Shown here in pieces: positions 19,108 through 28,914 of a stretch of 36,978 bases of DNA. Made by a program: the position numbers and the translations under genes. This DNA comes from Eubacterium sp. (lineage in GTDB: Bacteria > Bacillota > Clostridia > Lachnospirales > Lachnospiraceae): contig JAFRWY010000111.1 in assembly GCA_017437905.1 (NCBI GenBank), positions 1 to 36,978 of the forward strand. Direction: 5' to 3'. The number at the start of each line of letters is the position of its first letter. Within the stretch, counting starts at the first letter, position 1. The notes below the pieces were generated by a model. It made no database searches. It had not been told where the DNA came from and was given only the letters and a program-made list of their open reading frames with translations.

Positions 19108-19839
19108 TCAGTCATATTGGAAGGATATCTCGTGCTTCTCCGGTTCGCTGATCACCGTAACGGTGGTATCCTTCAGACGGGTGTAAAGATACGGATCCCC
19201 TTCCTCCATATAGGTTTCAAAGGTTCCGACCACTTCCAGCTCCGATCCTTCCGCAGGGAAATCCTCCGCCGATGTATGATGATCCTCTCCCCACTGGAAT
19301 TCAACGCCCTGCTGACAGCAGGCCAGTGCATCCTTGATCAGCACATAGGGATAAAAGTAATTCGTCACATTGGAGGTTCCGAGGACCAGTGTTCCGGCCG
19401 CCTTGAAGGTCTTTCCCACGTAGGCATCCGGATCCGCATAGACCATCTGATATACAGTCGCATAGACCATATCGCTGTCCATGGCCGTAAGGTCGATATC
19501 CACGGACATGTCCGCATCTCCCGTATAGGACGCATGGATCTCATCCATCAGCTTCTTATCCTCCTCCGCCGACCGTTCGCTGGTCTTCTCCGTAGTGGGA
19601 GCTTCCGTGGCGGGGGTCTGGGTGGACGGAGTCTCCGTCGTTACAGCCTCGGTGGCCTGTGTAACCGTCTCTGTGGAAGCAGCCGTTTTCTGGTCTTCCG
19701 CAGCGATCTGTCCGCTGATGGCATTCTCAACGGCATTCGTGGAATTCACATTTCTTCCGCCCTCCGAACCGCAACCTGATAATAAAAGCATACCTGCAGC
19801 AAGGATGGCCGTCATTTTCGTTTTTATCTGTCTCTTCAT
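19108..19839 (-). CDS. Lipoprotein with Thr-rich linker and Cys-Cys OB-fold-like domain, zinc operon
   Basis: A 243-residue predicted lipoprotein (lipobox LLLSGCG). A low-complexity Thr/Ala/Glu/Pro linker (~45-95) joins it to a C-terminal domain (~125-235). That domain reads YVGKTFKAAGTLVLG, then a Cys-Cys pair in LIKDALACCQQGVEF, and a beta-rich end GSELEVVGTFETYME. The pattern resembles the C-terminal domain of YcgQ/DUF1980 proteins, which has a similar CC motif and is linked to zinc homeostasis; this is recognition by eye, not a search. It starts at 19839 behind GGGGAGG, 75 bp after znuB. It lies where ZnuA would be expected but has no ZnuA-like sequence. Inferred role: surface metal binding or delivery partner. 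Confidence 0.65.
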   Translation of the reverse strand: MKRQIKTKMTAILAAGMLLLSGCGSEGGRNVNSTNAVENAISGQIAAEDQKTAASTETVTQATEAVTTETPSTQTPATEAPTTEKTSERSAEEDKKLMDEIHASYTGDADMSVDIDLTAMDSDMVYATVYQMVYADPDAYVGKTFKAAGTLVLGTSNVTNYFYPYVLIKDALACCQQGVEFQWGEDHHTSAEDFPAEGSELEVVGTFETYMEEGDPYLYTRLKDTTVTVISEPEKHEISFQYD

Positions 19840-19914
19840 GAAGATACCTCCCCGGTACAGTTCAAAACCCACTCGCGGGACTTGGGTCAGCTTCCGCTGA
19901 CAGGATTCCCATGA

Positions 19915-20769
19915 TCAGCGTTTCAGGATCCAGCCCAGCAACAGGAAGATCCCGTACACAACAAGATCCACACTTACGATCGTCGCACCCACCGGTGTGG
20001 AACCGAGGATGGAGATCAGCATACCGGTCAGCGCCGCAAATACGGAGATCGCCGCCGAAAGAATAACTACTCCCCGGAAGGTGTGCATCACGCGCATCGC
20101 CGAAAGTGCGGGGAATATCACAAGGGCAGAGATCAGCAGCGAGCCCACCAGATTCATGCCCAGTACGATGATCACCGCAATGATGACAGCAATGATCAGA
20201 TTATATCTGCGGGCCGGCATGCCGGTCGCGCGTACGAAATTCTCATCAAATGTGACCGCAAACACCCTGTTATACAGATAGACATACAGAAGGATCACGA
20301 TCGCGGACAGAACCACGCTGATGGTGACTTCCGTGGTGGTCAGTGTCAGGATGGATGTGGATCCGAAGAGTGTGGTACATACATCTCCGGAAATGTTGGA
20401 CGAATTCGCCGGAAAAAGGTTCATCACCATGTATCCGATGGCCAGCGCACTGACCGAAACCATCGCGATCGCCGCGTCACCCTTCACCCGCGCCTTCTCT
20501 CCTGTCTGAAGCAGAAGGATGGCCGCCAGGATCGTGAGCGGCATCACGAGGATCATTTCATTTGTAAGCCGGAGCACTGCCGCTACCGCCATAACGCCGA
20601 AGGCCACATGGGACAGACCGTCTCCGATAAAGGAATACCGCTTCAGCACCAGTGTGACCCCGAGAAGTGAGGAGCATAATGCCACCAGACAACCGACGAT
20701 CAGCGCATAGCGGACGAACGGATATTCCAGATAATACATTAACTTGTCAAAGAGATCCATTTCTGTCAT
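19915..20769 (-). CDS. znuB: ABC-3 family metal permease, ZnuB/AdcB-like
   Basis: Integral membrane permease of a zinc/manganese ABC importer. The 284 residues form about eight hydrophobic segments. Family signature near the N-terminus: LGVTLVLKRYSFIGDGLSHVAFG; later VGSLLISALVIFPALSAM and the terminal STPVGATIVSVDLVVYGIFLLLG. It follows the ATPase gene with a 109-bp gap. Upstream AAGGG is 12 nt from the ATG at 20769, so the start is somewhat uncertain; an internal ATG three codons later is possible. Zinc is the likeliest substrate, but Mn/Fe relatives look alike. Confidence 0.88.
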   Translation of the reverse strand: MTEMDLFDKLMYYLEYPFVRYALIVGCLVALCSSLLGVTLVLKRYSFIGDGLSHVAFGVMAVAAVLRLTNEMILVMPLTILAAILLLQTGEKARVKGDAAIAMVSVSALAIGYMVMNLFPANSSNISGDVCTTLFGSTSILTLTTTEVTISVVLSAIVILLYVYLYNRVFAVTFDENFVRATGMPARRYNLIIAVIIAVIIVLGMNLVGSLLISALVIFPALSAMRVMHTFRGVVILSAAISVFAALTGMLISILGSTPVGATIVSVDLVVYGIFLLLGWILKR

Positions 20770-20878
20770 GCGACTGTTTTACCCTTCATATTAACTGCAC
20801 CCGGACCACGCGACCCGGCTGCAACATTTCATTTTTATTCTTGGGAAATGCACTGACCTATCCGAAGGACCCTCCGGA

Positions 20879-21580
20879 TCAGTCAACCGCACGCCCGAAC
20901 ATTTTCCATGCATCGGAGGACATATAAGCCGACGTGGTTCCGTAGAACATCTGCCGCTTTCCCAGATGCAGGATGTGGGATGCATACCGGGTGGCCATCT
21001 CGATGTCATGGGAGATCATGATCACCGTTACACCCTCTCCGTTCAGCTTCCGGATCAGCTCATACATTTCCGCGGTCACCTTCGGATCCAGACCGCTGAC
21101 CGGTTCATCCAGGAGAAGAAGCTTCTCCGTTGCAACCAGCGCCCGGGCCAGAAGTACCCGCTGCTGCTGCCCTCCCGAAAGATGCCGGTAACACCGGTCA
21201 CGAAGATCCGTGATCCCCATCCGTTCCATGGCCTTTAACGCCCGTTCCTTGTCCGACCTCCGATAGAACGGCCGAAAGCCCAGATTCGACAGGGCTCCGG
21301 ACAGAACGATCTCATAGACGGACGCCGGAAAATCCTGCTGCACTACGGTCTGCTGGGGAAGATAGCCCAGATCCTTCCGGGTGATCCCCTCATCATAGAT
21401 GACAGTTCCCCGCATGGGACTGTTCAGGCCGAGGATCGTCTTCATCAGTGTGGACTTACCGGCACCGTTCTCTCCGACGATGCAGAGGTAGTCCCCCGCT
21501 TCAACAGCAAAGTCGATATCCTCCGTTATGATGCGCCCGTCATAGCCGAGCGCCAGATTTTCACAGGTAATATATGCCAA
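20879..21580 (-). CDS. znuC: Metal ABC transporter ATPase, ZnuC/AdcC-like
   Basis: The 233-residue ATP-binding subunit has Walker A GENGAGKST, the Q-loop region LGYLPQQTVV, the signature LSGGQQQRVLLARAL, Walker B LLLLDEP and the switch His in MISHD. The start is a TTG at 21580: AGAGGA lies 8 nt upstream, and MAYITCENLALGYDG is the natural N-terminus. It begins 20 nt after the stop of the HD-domain gene and pairs with the ZnuB-like permease downstream. No solute-binding protein gene is present in the operon. Confidence 0.92.
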   Translation of the reverse strand: MAYITCENLALGYDGRIITEDIDFAVEAGDYLCIVGENGAGKSTLMKTILGLNSPMRGTVIYDEGITRKDLGYLPQQTVVQQDFPASVYEIVLSGALSNLGFRPFYRRSDKERALKAMERMGITDLRDRCYRHLSGGQQQRVLLARALVATEKLLLLDEPVSGLDPKVTAEMYELIRKLNGEGVTVIMISHDIEMATRYASHILHLGKRQMFYGTTSAYMSSDAWKMFGRAVD

Positions 21581-21600
21581 AACCGTATCCTCTTACTTGA

Positions 21601-22032
21601 TCAGTTCTCTGTCAGGATCTGCACGGCCTTCTGATATTTTTCATAGCGTGCCTCATCCTTCTCCGAATATTCCGGAAGCCGCGTCCTGTCCATATTATGT
21701 GCCAGATCCGCCAGCTTCACGGCACAGGCCAGGTCATTCTCCCGGATCCGGCGGACATATTCAAAGTAATCCTCTTCTTCCGTTCGTGTCAGCAGCTTCA
21801 CTGCTTCGATCTGCCGCTCCGTGAATCCCTCTTCCCGAAGATTTTCTTCGGTCATATCCGTATCCTCCAGAACGTCATGCAGCATGGCTACCACGCAGGA
21901 ATCCTCCGTGGTCATCTGTTCCGCCAGATGGATCGGGTGCAGTATATAAGGAAGTCCGGACCGGTCTTTCTGTCCTTCATGTGCCCGATACGCAAGCAGA
22001 ATCGCTTTCTTCGTAAGCTCCGAATAGATCAC
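21601..22032 (-). CDS. HD-domain hydrolase, small alarmone hydrolase-like
   Basis: The 143-residue protein resembles the hydrolase half of RelA/SpoT (SAH/MESH1 class): AYRAHEGQKDRSGLPYILHP supplies the first His, VVAMLHDVLEDTD the HD and ED residues, and VKLADLAHNMDRTRL the distal Asp/His helix. It would remove pyrophosphate from (p)ppGpp or a related nucleotide with a divalent metal. I chose the GTG at 22032 (VIYSELTKKA) because GGGAGG lies 7 nt upstream; the ATG at 22068 lacks a ribosome binding site. It is first in an operon with znuCB and the lipoprotein, an unusual partnership. The substrate is inferred. Confidence 0.8.
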   Translation of the reverse strand: MIYSELTKKAILLAYRAHEGQKDRSGLPYILHPIHLAEQMTTEDSCVVAMLHDVLEDTDMTEENLREEGFTERQIEAVKLLTRTEEEDYFEYVRRIRENDLACAVKLADLAHNMDRTRLPEYSEKDEARYEKYQKAVQILTEN

Positions 22033-22087
22033 TGCTCTTCCTCCCTCTCTTTCCCGGAAAATGTCCATCCGAACTGTTATTCAATCC

Positions 22088-22115
22088 ATTTTAGCACGTC
22101 CCCCGGAAAAATCAA
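22088..22115 (-). promoter_or_regulatory. Promoter of the HD-znuCB-lipoprotein operon
   Basis: Minus strand: TTGATT, a 16-nt spacer, then TAAAAT (22093-22088), about 50 nt before the GTG start. No recognisable Zur box overlaps it. Confidence 0.55.
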
Positions 22116-22169
22116 CCAAAAAAAATGTGTCCGCACCGATCCGGCCGCTCCCTGCAGAGGGCATAAACC

Positions 22170-22198
22170 TTGACTTTTCCCATTGAAATCATTATCAT
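22170..22198 (+). promoter_or_regulatory. trpS promoter
   Basis: TTGACT (22170-22175), a 17-nt spacer, then TATCAT (22193-22198). Predicted start is near 22205, giving a leader of about 130 nt. Confidence 0.75.
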
Positions 22199-22206
22199 GG
22201 AGAGAG

Positions 22207-23420
<1,214 letters not shown>

Positions 23421-23468
23421 ACGGTTATAAGAATTTGGGGGACAAAAACAATAAGGGGGTAGCTGACT

Positions 23469-24506
23469 ATGAAAAAACACATGCGATTTCTATCCACCGA
23501 TGGTGCCACAAAGATCCATGCGATCCTCTGGCAGCATGACACTCTGAAGCCAAAGGGAATCGTACAGCTGATCCACGGTATGGTCGAGTACATCGACCGC
23601 TACGATGATTTTGCCCGGTATCTTGCCGAACAGGGTTATGTGGTTGTCGGTCACGATCATCTGGGGCACGGTGAATCCGTGAGTGATCCGGAGAAGTTCG
23701 GCTTCTTTGCAGAGGGAGATCCCTCCCGTATCCTGTTACAGGATATCCACCGTCTCCGCATTTTCATGAAAACGCAGTATCCGAACCTGCCGTATTTCAT
23801 GCTGGGACACAGTATGGGCTCCTATCTGCTCCGCAGATACCTTTCCACACAGGGTGAGGGACTGACCGGCGTTATTCTGACCGGTACCGGCCAGGAAGCG
23901 GATGCCGCCTGCACCGCAGGTCTGGTCATGATCCGTTCCATGGCGAAGATCCACGGCTGGGATTATCGTGACGAGAAGCTGAAGAGCCTGCTTTACAACT
24001 CAAATTATAAGAAATTCGATACCACCGGAGAGGATCCGGAGAAGAGCTGGCTGACCAAGCGGACAGACATTGTGGAAGCCTACTATCAGAATCCGCTCTG
24101 CACCTTCAGTTTCACACTGAACGGCTATGAGGCTCTGCTCTCCACCGTACTCTTCTGCAACCAGAGGAGAAATATCCAGGCGATCCCGAAGGAGCTTCCG
24201 ATCCTGATCGCATCCGGCGAGGACGACCCCGTGGGTGCACTGGGCAAGTCCGTAAAGAAGGTGTATGACATGTACGTCAAGGCCGGCATCGTGGATGTGG
24301 AGTGCAAGCTCTATCCGGAAGACCGTCATGAAATCCTGAATGAGACCGATAATGCCATCGTCTATGCAGATATCGCAGACTGGATCGATAAGCATATGCC
24401 GGAGGCCGAACCCATCGACCCGACACTGGCCTATGGAGAAACCGAAGTACTGACGGCAGTTCCTTCCATAGCCTATGAAGAGACAGAGGTGCTGAAATCC
24501 GAGTAG
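23469..24506 (+). CDS. Alpha/beta hydrolase, monoacylglycerol lipase-like (Hydrolase_4)
   Basis: The 345-residue serine hydrolase carries the oxyanion segment VQLIHGMVEYIDRY, GHDHLGHGES, the nucleophile elbow LGHSMGSYL (Ser115), an acid residue in SGEDDPVG (Asp252 or 253) and the catalytic His in PEDRHEIL (His287). The family includes lysophospholipases and monoacylglycerol lipases. No signal peptide. After the fold ends near residue 310 there is an acidic tail with a repeated AYxETEVL motif (321-328 and 335-342). GGGGGT lies upstream of the start. Probable second gene of a trpS transcript. The substrate is unknown. Confidence 0.87.
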   Translation: MKKHMRFLSTDGATKIHAILWQHDTLKPKGIVQLIHGMVEYIDRYDDFARYLAEQGYVVVGHDHLGHGESVSDPEKFGFFAEGDPSRILLQDIHRLRIFMKTQYPNLPYFMLGHSMGSYLLRRYLSTQGEGLTGVILTGTGQEADAACTAGLVMIRSMAKIHGWDYRDEKLKSLLYNSNYKKFDTTGEDPEKSWLTKRTDIVEAYYQNPLCTFSFTLNGYEALLSTVLFCNQRRNIQAIPKELPILIASGEDDPVGALGKSVKKVYDMYVKAGIVDVECKLYPEDRHEILNETDNAIVYADIADWIDKHMPEAEPIDPTLAYGETEVLTAVPSIAYEETEVLKSE

Positions 24507-24587
24507 CTCCGTGCAATCATTGAGCCGGTTAACCGCGGGGCAGGTACGGGCGTACCGCCGGGACGGATACCGCCATAACCAGAAGAC

Positions 24588-24640
24588 ATAAAAATACCGG
24601 GGACAGATGTAAAAATCCACACCTGTCCCCGGTATTATTA
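24588..24640. terminator. Bidirectional terminator between the hydrolase and degV
   Basis: A 14-bp perfect stem, AATACCGGGGACAG/CTGTCCCCGGTATT (24593-24636), with a 16-nt loop. TTTTTATG follows on the minus strand (serving degV); ATTATTATC follows on the plus strand. Confidence 0.85.
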
Positions 24641-24686
24641 TCTGATATTTCCGGATCCATCCCTCATTGGAACCGTCCTTTTCGGA

Positions 24687-25574
24687 TCAGTCTTCTCTCT
24701 TCTTACCCCAGAAGAACAGCGCTATGGTTCCGGGACCGGTATGCGCACCAACGGTGGCACCGATGGGGAACAGCTGAACCTTCCCCTTCAGATTCGGGAA
24801 TGTCTCCTCCACCAGAGTCCGCATTTCCTCGCCCGCAACCGGATCATTTGAATGAGATATAAAGCAGGTATCGTTATAGTCCAGACCGTTATCGGCAAGC
24901 TCGATCATTTTCTCCAGCTGACGCTTCAGAACCTTCTTCTTCGTGCGGACCTTCTCTCTCGGGATCAGTCTTCCCTTATAATCCACATTCAGAAGCGGGC
25001 AGATGGAAAGCACCTGTCCCACAAAGCCTGCGGTCTTGGATACACGGCCGCCGCGGATATAGAAGGTAAGATCCGTGGAGAAGAACCAGTGTACCGCATT
25101 CAGCTTATGAGCTTCCGTCCACGCTGCCAGTTCTTCGACACCCATTCCGGAATCTCTCATGTCGGCGATCTTATCCATCAGAAGGCCGTAACCGGAAGAA
25201 GCCGCCAGGGAATCGATCACATAGATCTTCCTGTCCGGAAATTCATCACGCAGCTGGCTTGCCGCCAGAACTGCCGCATTGTAGGTTCCGGAGATACCGG
25301 TCGACAGGGTGCAGTGAAGAAGATCCTTTCCTTCCTTCAGATATTCCCGGAAATGATCCAGATACTCCGAAAGACCAACCTGTGAGGTCTTTGCCTCCTC
25401 ACCGGCCAGCATCCGCCGGTACAGTTCATCCGGCTCCATGGAGGCCCACAGATCATCCTTATACTCTGTTCCGTTCAGACTGAAGGTAAAACAAATATAC
25501 TTCAGATCTCTTTTCTCCATCCATTCCGGAGAAAGATCCGCTGCAGACTCGCAGCTTACGATATAATCCGCCAT
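24687..25574 (-). CDS. DegV family fatty-acid-binding protein
   Basis: The 295-residue DegV-family proteins bind a fatty acid and, in Firmicutes, the related FakB delivers it to the FakA kinase. Seen here: N-terminal YIVSCESAADLS, KTSQVGLSEYLDHF, the conserved LSTGISGTYNAA, DSLAASSGYG, FYIRGGRVSKTAGFVG, and the C-terminal PIGATVGAHTGPGTIALFF. It is cytoplasmic. AAGGAG lies 7 nt upstream of the ATG. A FakB-like role is inferred; fakA is not in the window. Confidence 0.93.
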   Translation of the reverse strand: MADYIVSCESAADLSPEWMEKRDLKYICFTFSLNGTEYKDDLWASMEPDELYRRMLAGEEAKTSQVGLSEYLDHFREYLKEGKDLLHCTLSTGISGTYNAAVLAASQLRDEFPDRKIYVIDSLAASSGYGLLMDKIADMRDSGMGVEELAAWTEAHKLNAVHWFFSTDLTFYIRGGRVSKTAGFVGQVLSICPLLNVDYKGRLIPREKVRTKKKVLKRQLEKMIELADNGLDYNDTCFISHSNDPVAGEEMRTLVEETFPNLKGKVQLFPIGATVGAHTGPGTIALFFWGKKRED

Positions 25575-25637
25575 ATCACATACTCCTTGATATAGTTCAA
25601 AAAACTACTTCATGCAGATATTTTAACCCGCCGAATC

Positions 25638-25666
25638 ATTCTATCACAGTCCCCGGAATCCCGCAA
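25638..25666 (-). promoter_or_regulatory. Possible degV promoter
   Basis: Minus strand: TTGCGG (25666-25661), a 17-nt spacer, then TAGAAT (25643-25638), about 64 nt before the degV ATG. Moderate match. Confidence 0.4.
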
Positions 25667-25738
25667 GTATTCTTTCATTCCGCTGTCCCGTCATACTCCG
25701 CCGTACAGACTGTACCTTTATTTCCTGACAAAGCCGCG

Positions 25739-26908
25739 TCATTCCGCAGCTGCGATCAGTGCATCCGCCAATGCCTCCAGCTGCGGAAGATCTGTCTCCT
25801 TCATGGAAGAACGGATCGTAACCACCGGCTCCAGGATCTCAACATTCTTCATGGGCTCCAGCAGGCCGCGCATGGTCTTTGCCGCACTGGGTGCCCAGGA
25901 GCCGTTCTCCAGCAGTCCCACCTTCCGGTTCTGGAAGCCCTTGTAGGAAAGGTGTGTCAACAGGTCATGCATCGGAAGGAATACTCCTGCGTCATAGCTG
26001 GAAGCCGCAAGTACGATCCTGTCATGCCGGAAGGCATCCTCCACGATCTCCGCCATATCCTCACGGGAGATCTCGCTGACAACCACACGCTCCTCTCCCT
26101 TCGCCAGAAGAAGCTCTTCCAGTTTCTTCGCGGCGGCAAGTGTATTTCCGTGGATCGAAGCTACGGCGATAAAGACGCCCTTGCTCTCCGCTTTATAGCT
26201 GCTCCAGGTATTGTAAAGATCGATATAGTATCCAAGTTTCCCGGTGAGGATCGGTCCGTGCAGCGGTGCGATCACGGCGATATCCAGTGCAGCCGCCTTC
26301 TTCAGCAGTGCCTGTACGGGCGCACCGTATTTGCCGACGATATTGATATAATATCTGCGTGCCTCACAGGCCCAGTCCTCATCCGTATCCAACGTCCCGA
26401 ACTTGCCAAATGCATCCGCGGCAAAGAACACCTTCTCCGTCTGCTCGTAGGTCATCATGACCTCCGGCCAGTGGATCATGGGTGCCATAAAGAACTGAAG
26501 TGTGTGACTTCCGAGAGACAGGGTATCCCCCTCCTTCACTGTCACGGTCTTCTCCGACACATCGATGGGATAGAACTGCGGAAGCATCTGGAAGGTCTTC
26601 GCATTTCCTACCAGCTGAATGTCCGGATACAGGGAGATCAGCCGCTGCAGGCTCCCGGTATGATCCGGCTCCATGTGCTGGATCACCACATAGTCCGGTG
26701 TTCTTCCGCCCAGTTCCTTCGTCAGGTTCTCCACCCATGCATCAGCTCCGCGTTCATCCACGGTATCCATGATGCAGACCTTCTCATCCAGAATGAGATA
26801 GGAATTATAAGCCATGCCGTTGGGCACTTCGTACTGGCTCTCGAAAAGATCCAGGTCCCTGTCATTGACTCCGATGTAACGGATGGTGTCGGTGATATTA
26901 TAGTCCAT
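25739..26908 (-). CDS. fprA: Flavo-diiron protein (FprA, A-type flavoprotein)
   Basis: Reduces O2 to water and/or NO to N2O, protecting anaerobes. The 389 residues comprise a metallo-beta-lactamase-like domain and a C-terminal flavodoxin. All diiron ligands are visible: HMEPDH (His78, Glu80, Asp82, His83), His146 in APMIHWPE, Asp165 in AADAFGKFG, and His217 in PLHGP. The flavodoxin (~245-389) has the FMN loop AVASIHGNTLAAAKKL and SSYDAGVFLPMHDLL. No rubredoxin or flavin reductase domain is fused, so it is class A. The start at 26908 (MDYNITDTI) follows GGGGGGA; the upstream ATG at 26923 is inferior. It lies 64 bp downstream of asnB, so it may be read from the asnB promoter. Confidence 0.95.
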   Translation of the reverse strand: MDYNITDTIRYIGVNDRDLDLFESQYEVPNGMAYNSYLILDEKVCIMDTVDERGADAWVENLTKELGGRTPDYVVIQHMEPDHTGSLQRLISLYPDIQLVGNAKTFQMLPQFYPIDVSEKTVTVKEGDTLSLGSHTLQFFMAPMIHWPEVMMTYEQTEKVFFAADAFGKFGTLDTDEDWACEARRYYINIVGKYGAPVQALLKKAAALDIAVIAPLHGPILTGKLGYYIDLYNTWSSYKAESKGVFIAVASIHGNTLAAAKKLEELLLAKGEERVVVSEISREDMAEIVEDAFRHDRIVLAASSYDAGVFLPMHDLLTHLSYKGFQNRKVGLLENGSWAPSAAKTMRGLLEPMKNVEILEPVVTIRSSMKETDLPQLEALADALIAAAE

Positions 26909-26929
26909 ATTTAGTCCCCCCATAGTGTT

Positions 26930-26956
26930 TTAGATCCTTCGCTTCGCTCAGGATAA
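26930..26956. repeat. Short palindromic intergenic repeat (ATCCTGAGCGAAGCGAAGGAT type)
   Basis: Minus strand ATCCTGAGCGAAGC, then GAAGGATCT; the ends ATCCT/AGGAT are inverted. It fills the gap between asnB and fprA. I recognise this wording as a common intergenic repeat in many bacterial genomes (memory, not a search). Confidence 0.5.
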
Positions 26957-26972
26957 CATCTTTGATTCAGTA

Positions 26973-28808
26973 TTATGCTTCGTCAACAAAATATGCTTTA
27001 TACCAGAGCAGGAATGCACAAACCGTGTAAAGCTTTCTCTGATTGTTGGCCTTCTTCTCCTGATGGTCCTTCAGCCACTGCAGCAGTATATCCGTGTGGA
27101 AAAACTCAGATGCAAAGGGCTGATTGAACATTTCACGGAACTTCGAAGCATACTTCTCTTCCCAGAGCCACTGACGGATCGGCACCGGGAAGCCCTTCTT
27201 CTTCCGCTTTACCCACTCCTCCGGCAGTACCTTGTCGGAACTCTTCCGGAAGACGGTCTTCGTCTGATGATCGTCAAGCAGCAGGTTCGAAGGAAGCGTT
27301 CTGGCATAACTCCAGACCTTCCTGTCCAGATAAGGAACACGAAGCTCCAGGGAATGTGCCATGGTCATCTTATCCGCTTTCAGCAGGATATCATTCGGAA
27401 GCCAGAGGTGCATATCCAGATACATCTTCTTATGCAACTCGTCCCGGCCCTTCACCTTCTCAAAATAGGGACGTGTCACGTCCTGATAGGTGATATCGCT
27501 GCGATAGTTCTCCTGCAGCAGTTCATTTGCCTGTTCGTTGTCCATGATGAATGCCTGGCCGATATAGGAATCCTCCAGATTCAGGGCATTCCGCTTGAAG
27601 AAATTCAGGCCGCGGTGATCCCGGTCACCGATCCACTGTCCGATCTTCTTCCGGATCTTCCGGGGCATGATCTTCTTATATACATTTCCGGACTTGCTTC
27701 CGTGATAGGTTTCATAACCGCCGAAGAACTCATCCGCCCCCTCGCCGGACAGCACGACCTTCAGATCCTGTGCAGCCATTTCGGAGAGGAAATACAGCGG
27801 TACTGCCGACAGGTTCGCATGGGGTTCATCCGACTGGTACTGTACCGCCGGAAGTGCCTCAAAGAACTCATCCGCCGTGATCTCCCGCCGTTTGTTCTTG
27901 ATCTTCAGGATATCACAGAGTGCCTTCGCGTCCATGCTCTCGTCAAATCCGTCGGTCTTAAAGCCTACGGAGTAGGTCTTGTCCGGGCGTGCCATGGTGG
28001 CGATAAAACTGGAATCCACACCGCCGGACAGGAAGGAACCGACCTCAACATCCGCGATCAGATGATACTTCACGGAATTATCCACTTCCTTGAAGATGCC
28101 CTCTGCAGCCTCTTCCTCCGTCATTTCCTTCGGGCGGAAGGATGCATTGAAATACTGCTGTGTCTTCATCCGTTCACCGTCATAGGTGAAATAATTGCCC
28201 GGCTCCAGTTTGTAGACGTTCCGGAACAGAGTCTCCTTCATGGGAGAATACTGGAACACAAGATACATCTTCAGTGCTTCCCGGTTCACTTCCTTTTTGA
28301 ACGCCGGATGCGGCAGGAAGGACTTGATCTCCGATCCGAACAGCAGTGTGTCCTTCATTTTCGCATAGTAAAAGGGCTTGATCCCGAATGCATCCCGGGC
28401 TCCGTAGATCTTATGCTCCTTCGTGTCATAGATCACAAATGCGAACATGCCGCGAAGCAGGGATGCGGTCTTCTCTCCATAGATCTGATAGGTCTGCAGG
28501 ATCGCCTCCGTATCGGAATTCGTCTGAAATGTAACGCCGTGATCCTTGGACAGCTTCCTCTGGATGTCCTTATAGTTATAGATCTCTCCGTTGAATACGA
28601 TGACGTATCTTTTGTCCGCACTGAACATGGGCTGGATCCCGTATTCCAGATCGATGATACTAAGCCGCCGGTGTCCCAGCGCCACGTGATCATCCACAAA
28701 GATACCGTCTCCGTCCGGTCCCCGGTGAGCGATCTTCTCACTCATCTTCCGGACAACCTCCTCCCGGTCATACTCTCCTGTTCCAAAGTAACCTGAAAAT
28801 CCACACAT
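26973..28808 (-). CDS. asnB: Asparagine synthase (glutamine-hydrolysing)
   Basis: Makes asparagine from aspartate, glutamine and ATP. The 611 residues have two domains. The first is an Ntn-type glutaminase with the nucleophile Cys2 (MCGFSGYFG), HRGPDGDGIF, LGHRRLSIIDL and FNGEIYNY. The second is the synthetase, with PP-loop FLSGGVDSSFIA (261-267) and later VVLSGEGADEFFGGY and LRVPYLD. AGGAG lies 11 nt upstream of the ATG at 28808. Length and motifs are normal. It is likely co-transcribed with fprA downstream. Confidence 0.97.
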   Translation of the reverse strand: MCGFSGYFGTGEYDREEVVRKMSEKIAHRGPDGDGIFVDDHVALGHRRLSIIDLEYGIQPMFSADKRYVIVFNGEIYNYKDIQRKLSKDHGVTFQTNSDTEAILQTYQIYGEKTASLLRGMFAFVIYDTKEHKIYGARDAFGIKPFYYAKMKDTLLFGSEIKSFLPHPAFKKEVNREALKMYLVFQYSPMKETLFRNVYKLEPGNYFTYDGERMKTQQYFNASFRPKEMTEEEAAEGIFKEVDNSVKYHLIADVEVGSFLSGGVDSSFIATMARPDKTYSVGFKTDGFDESMDAKALCDILKIKNKRREITADEFFEALPAVQYQSDEPHANLSAVPLYFLSEMAAQDLKVVLSGEGADEFFGGYETYHGSKSGNVYKKIMPRKIRKKIGQWIGDRDHRGLNFFKRNALNLEDSYIGQAFIMDNEQANELLQENYRSDITYQDVTRPYFEKVKGRDELHKKMYLDMHLWLPNDILLKADKMTMAHSLELRVPYLDRKVWSYARTLPSNLLLDDHQTKTVFRKSSDKVLPEEWVKRKKKGFPVPIRQWLWEEKYASKFREMFNQPFASEFFHTDILLQWLKDHQEKKANNQRKLYTVCAFLLWYKAYFVDEA

Positions 28809-28826
28809 TCTCTGTAATCTCCTGCG

Positions 28827-28842
28827 CTTAAATTATAATTAT
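28827..28842 (-). promoter_or_regulatory. Possible asnB -10 region
   Basis: TATAAT in an AT-rich stretch on the minus strand, about 25-30 nt before the asnB ATG. I see no convincing -35, so this is tentative. Confidence 0.35.
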
Positions 28843-28914
28843 CTACAGGGCCGGGGAAATGATCCGCGTATTCCTGCACGAACCACTCTTTCCGGTCCCA
28901 ATATTCATTTGAGA

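Noticed and set aside
24507-24592. Small GC-rich inverted repeats (GGTAC/GTACC, GGTTA/TAACC) after the hydrolase gene
   Set aside because: Short and imperfect, and adjacent to a much stronger terminator; not enough to claim a separate element.
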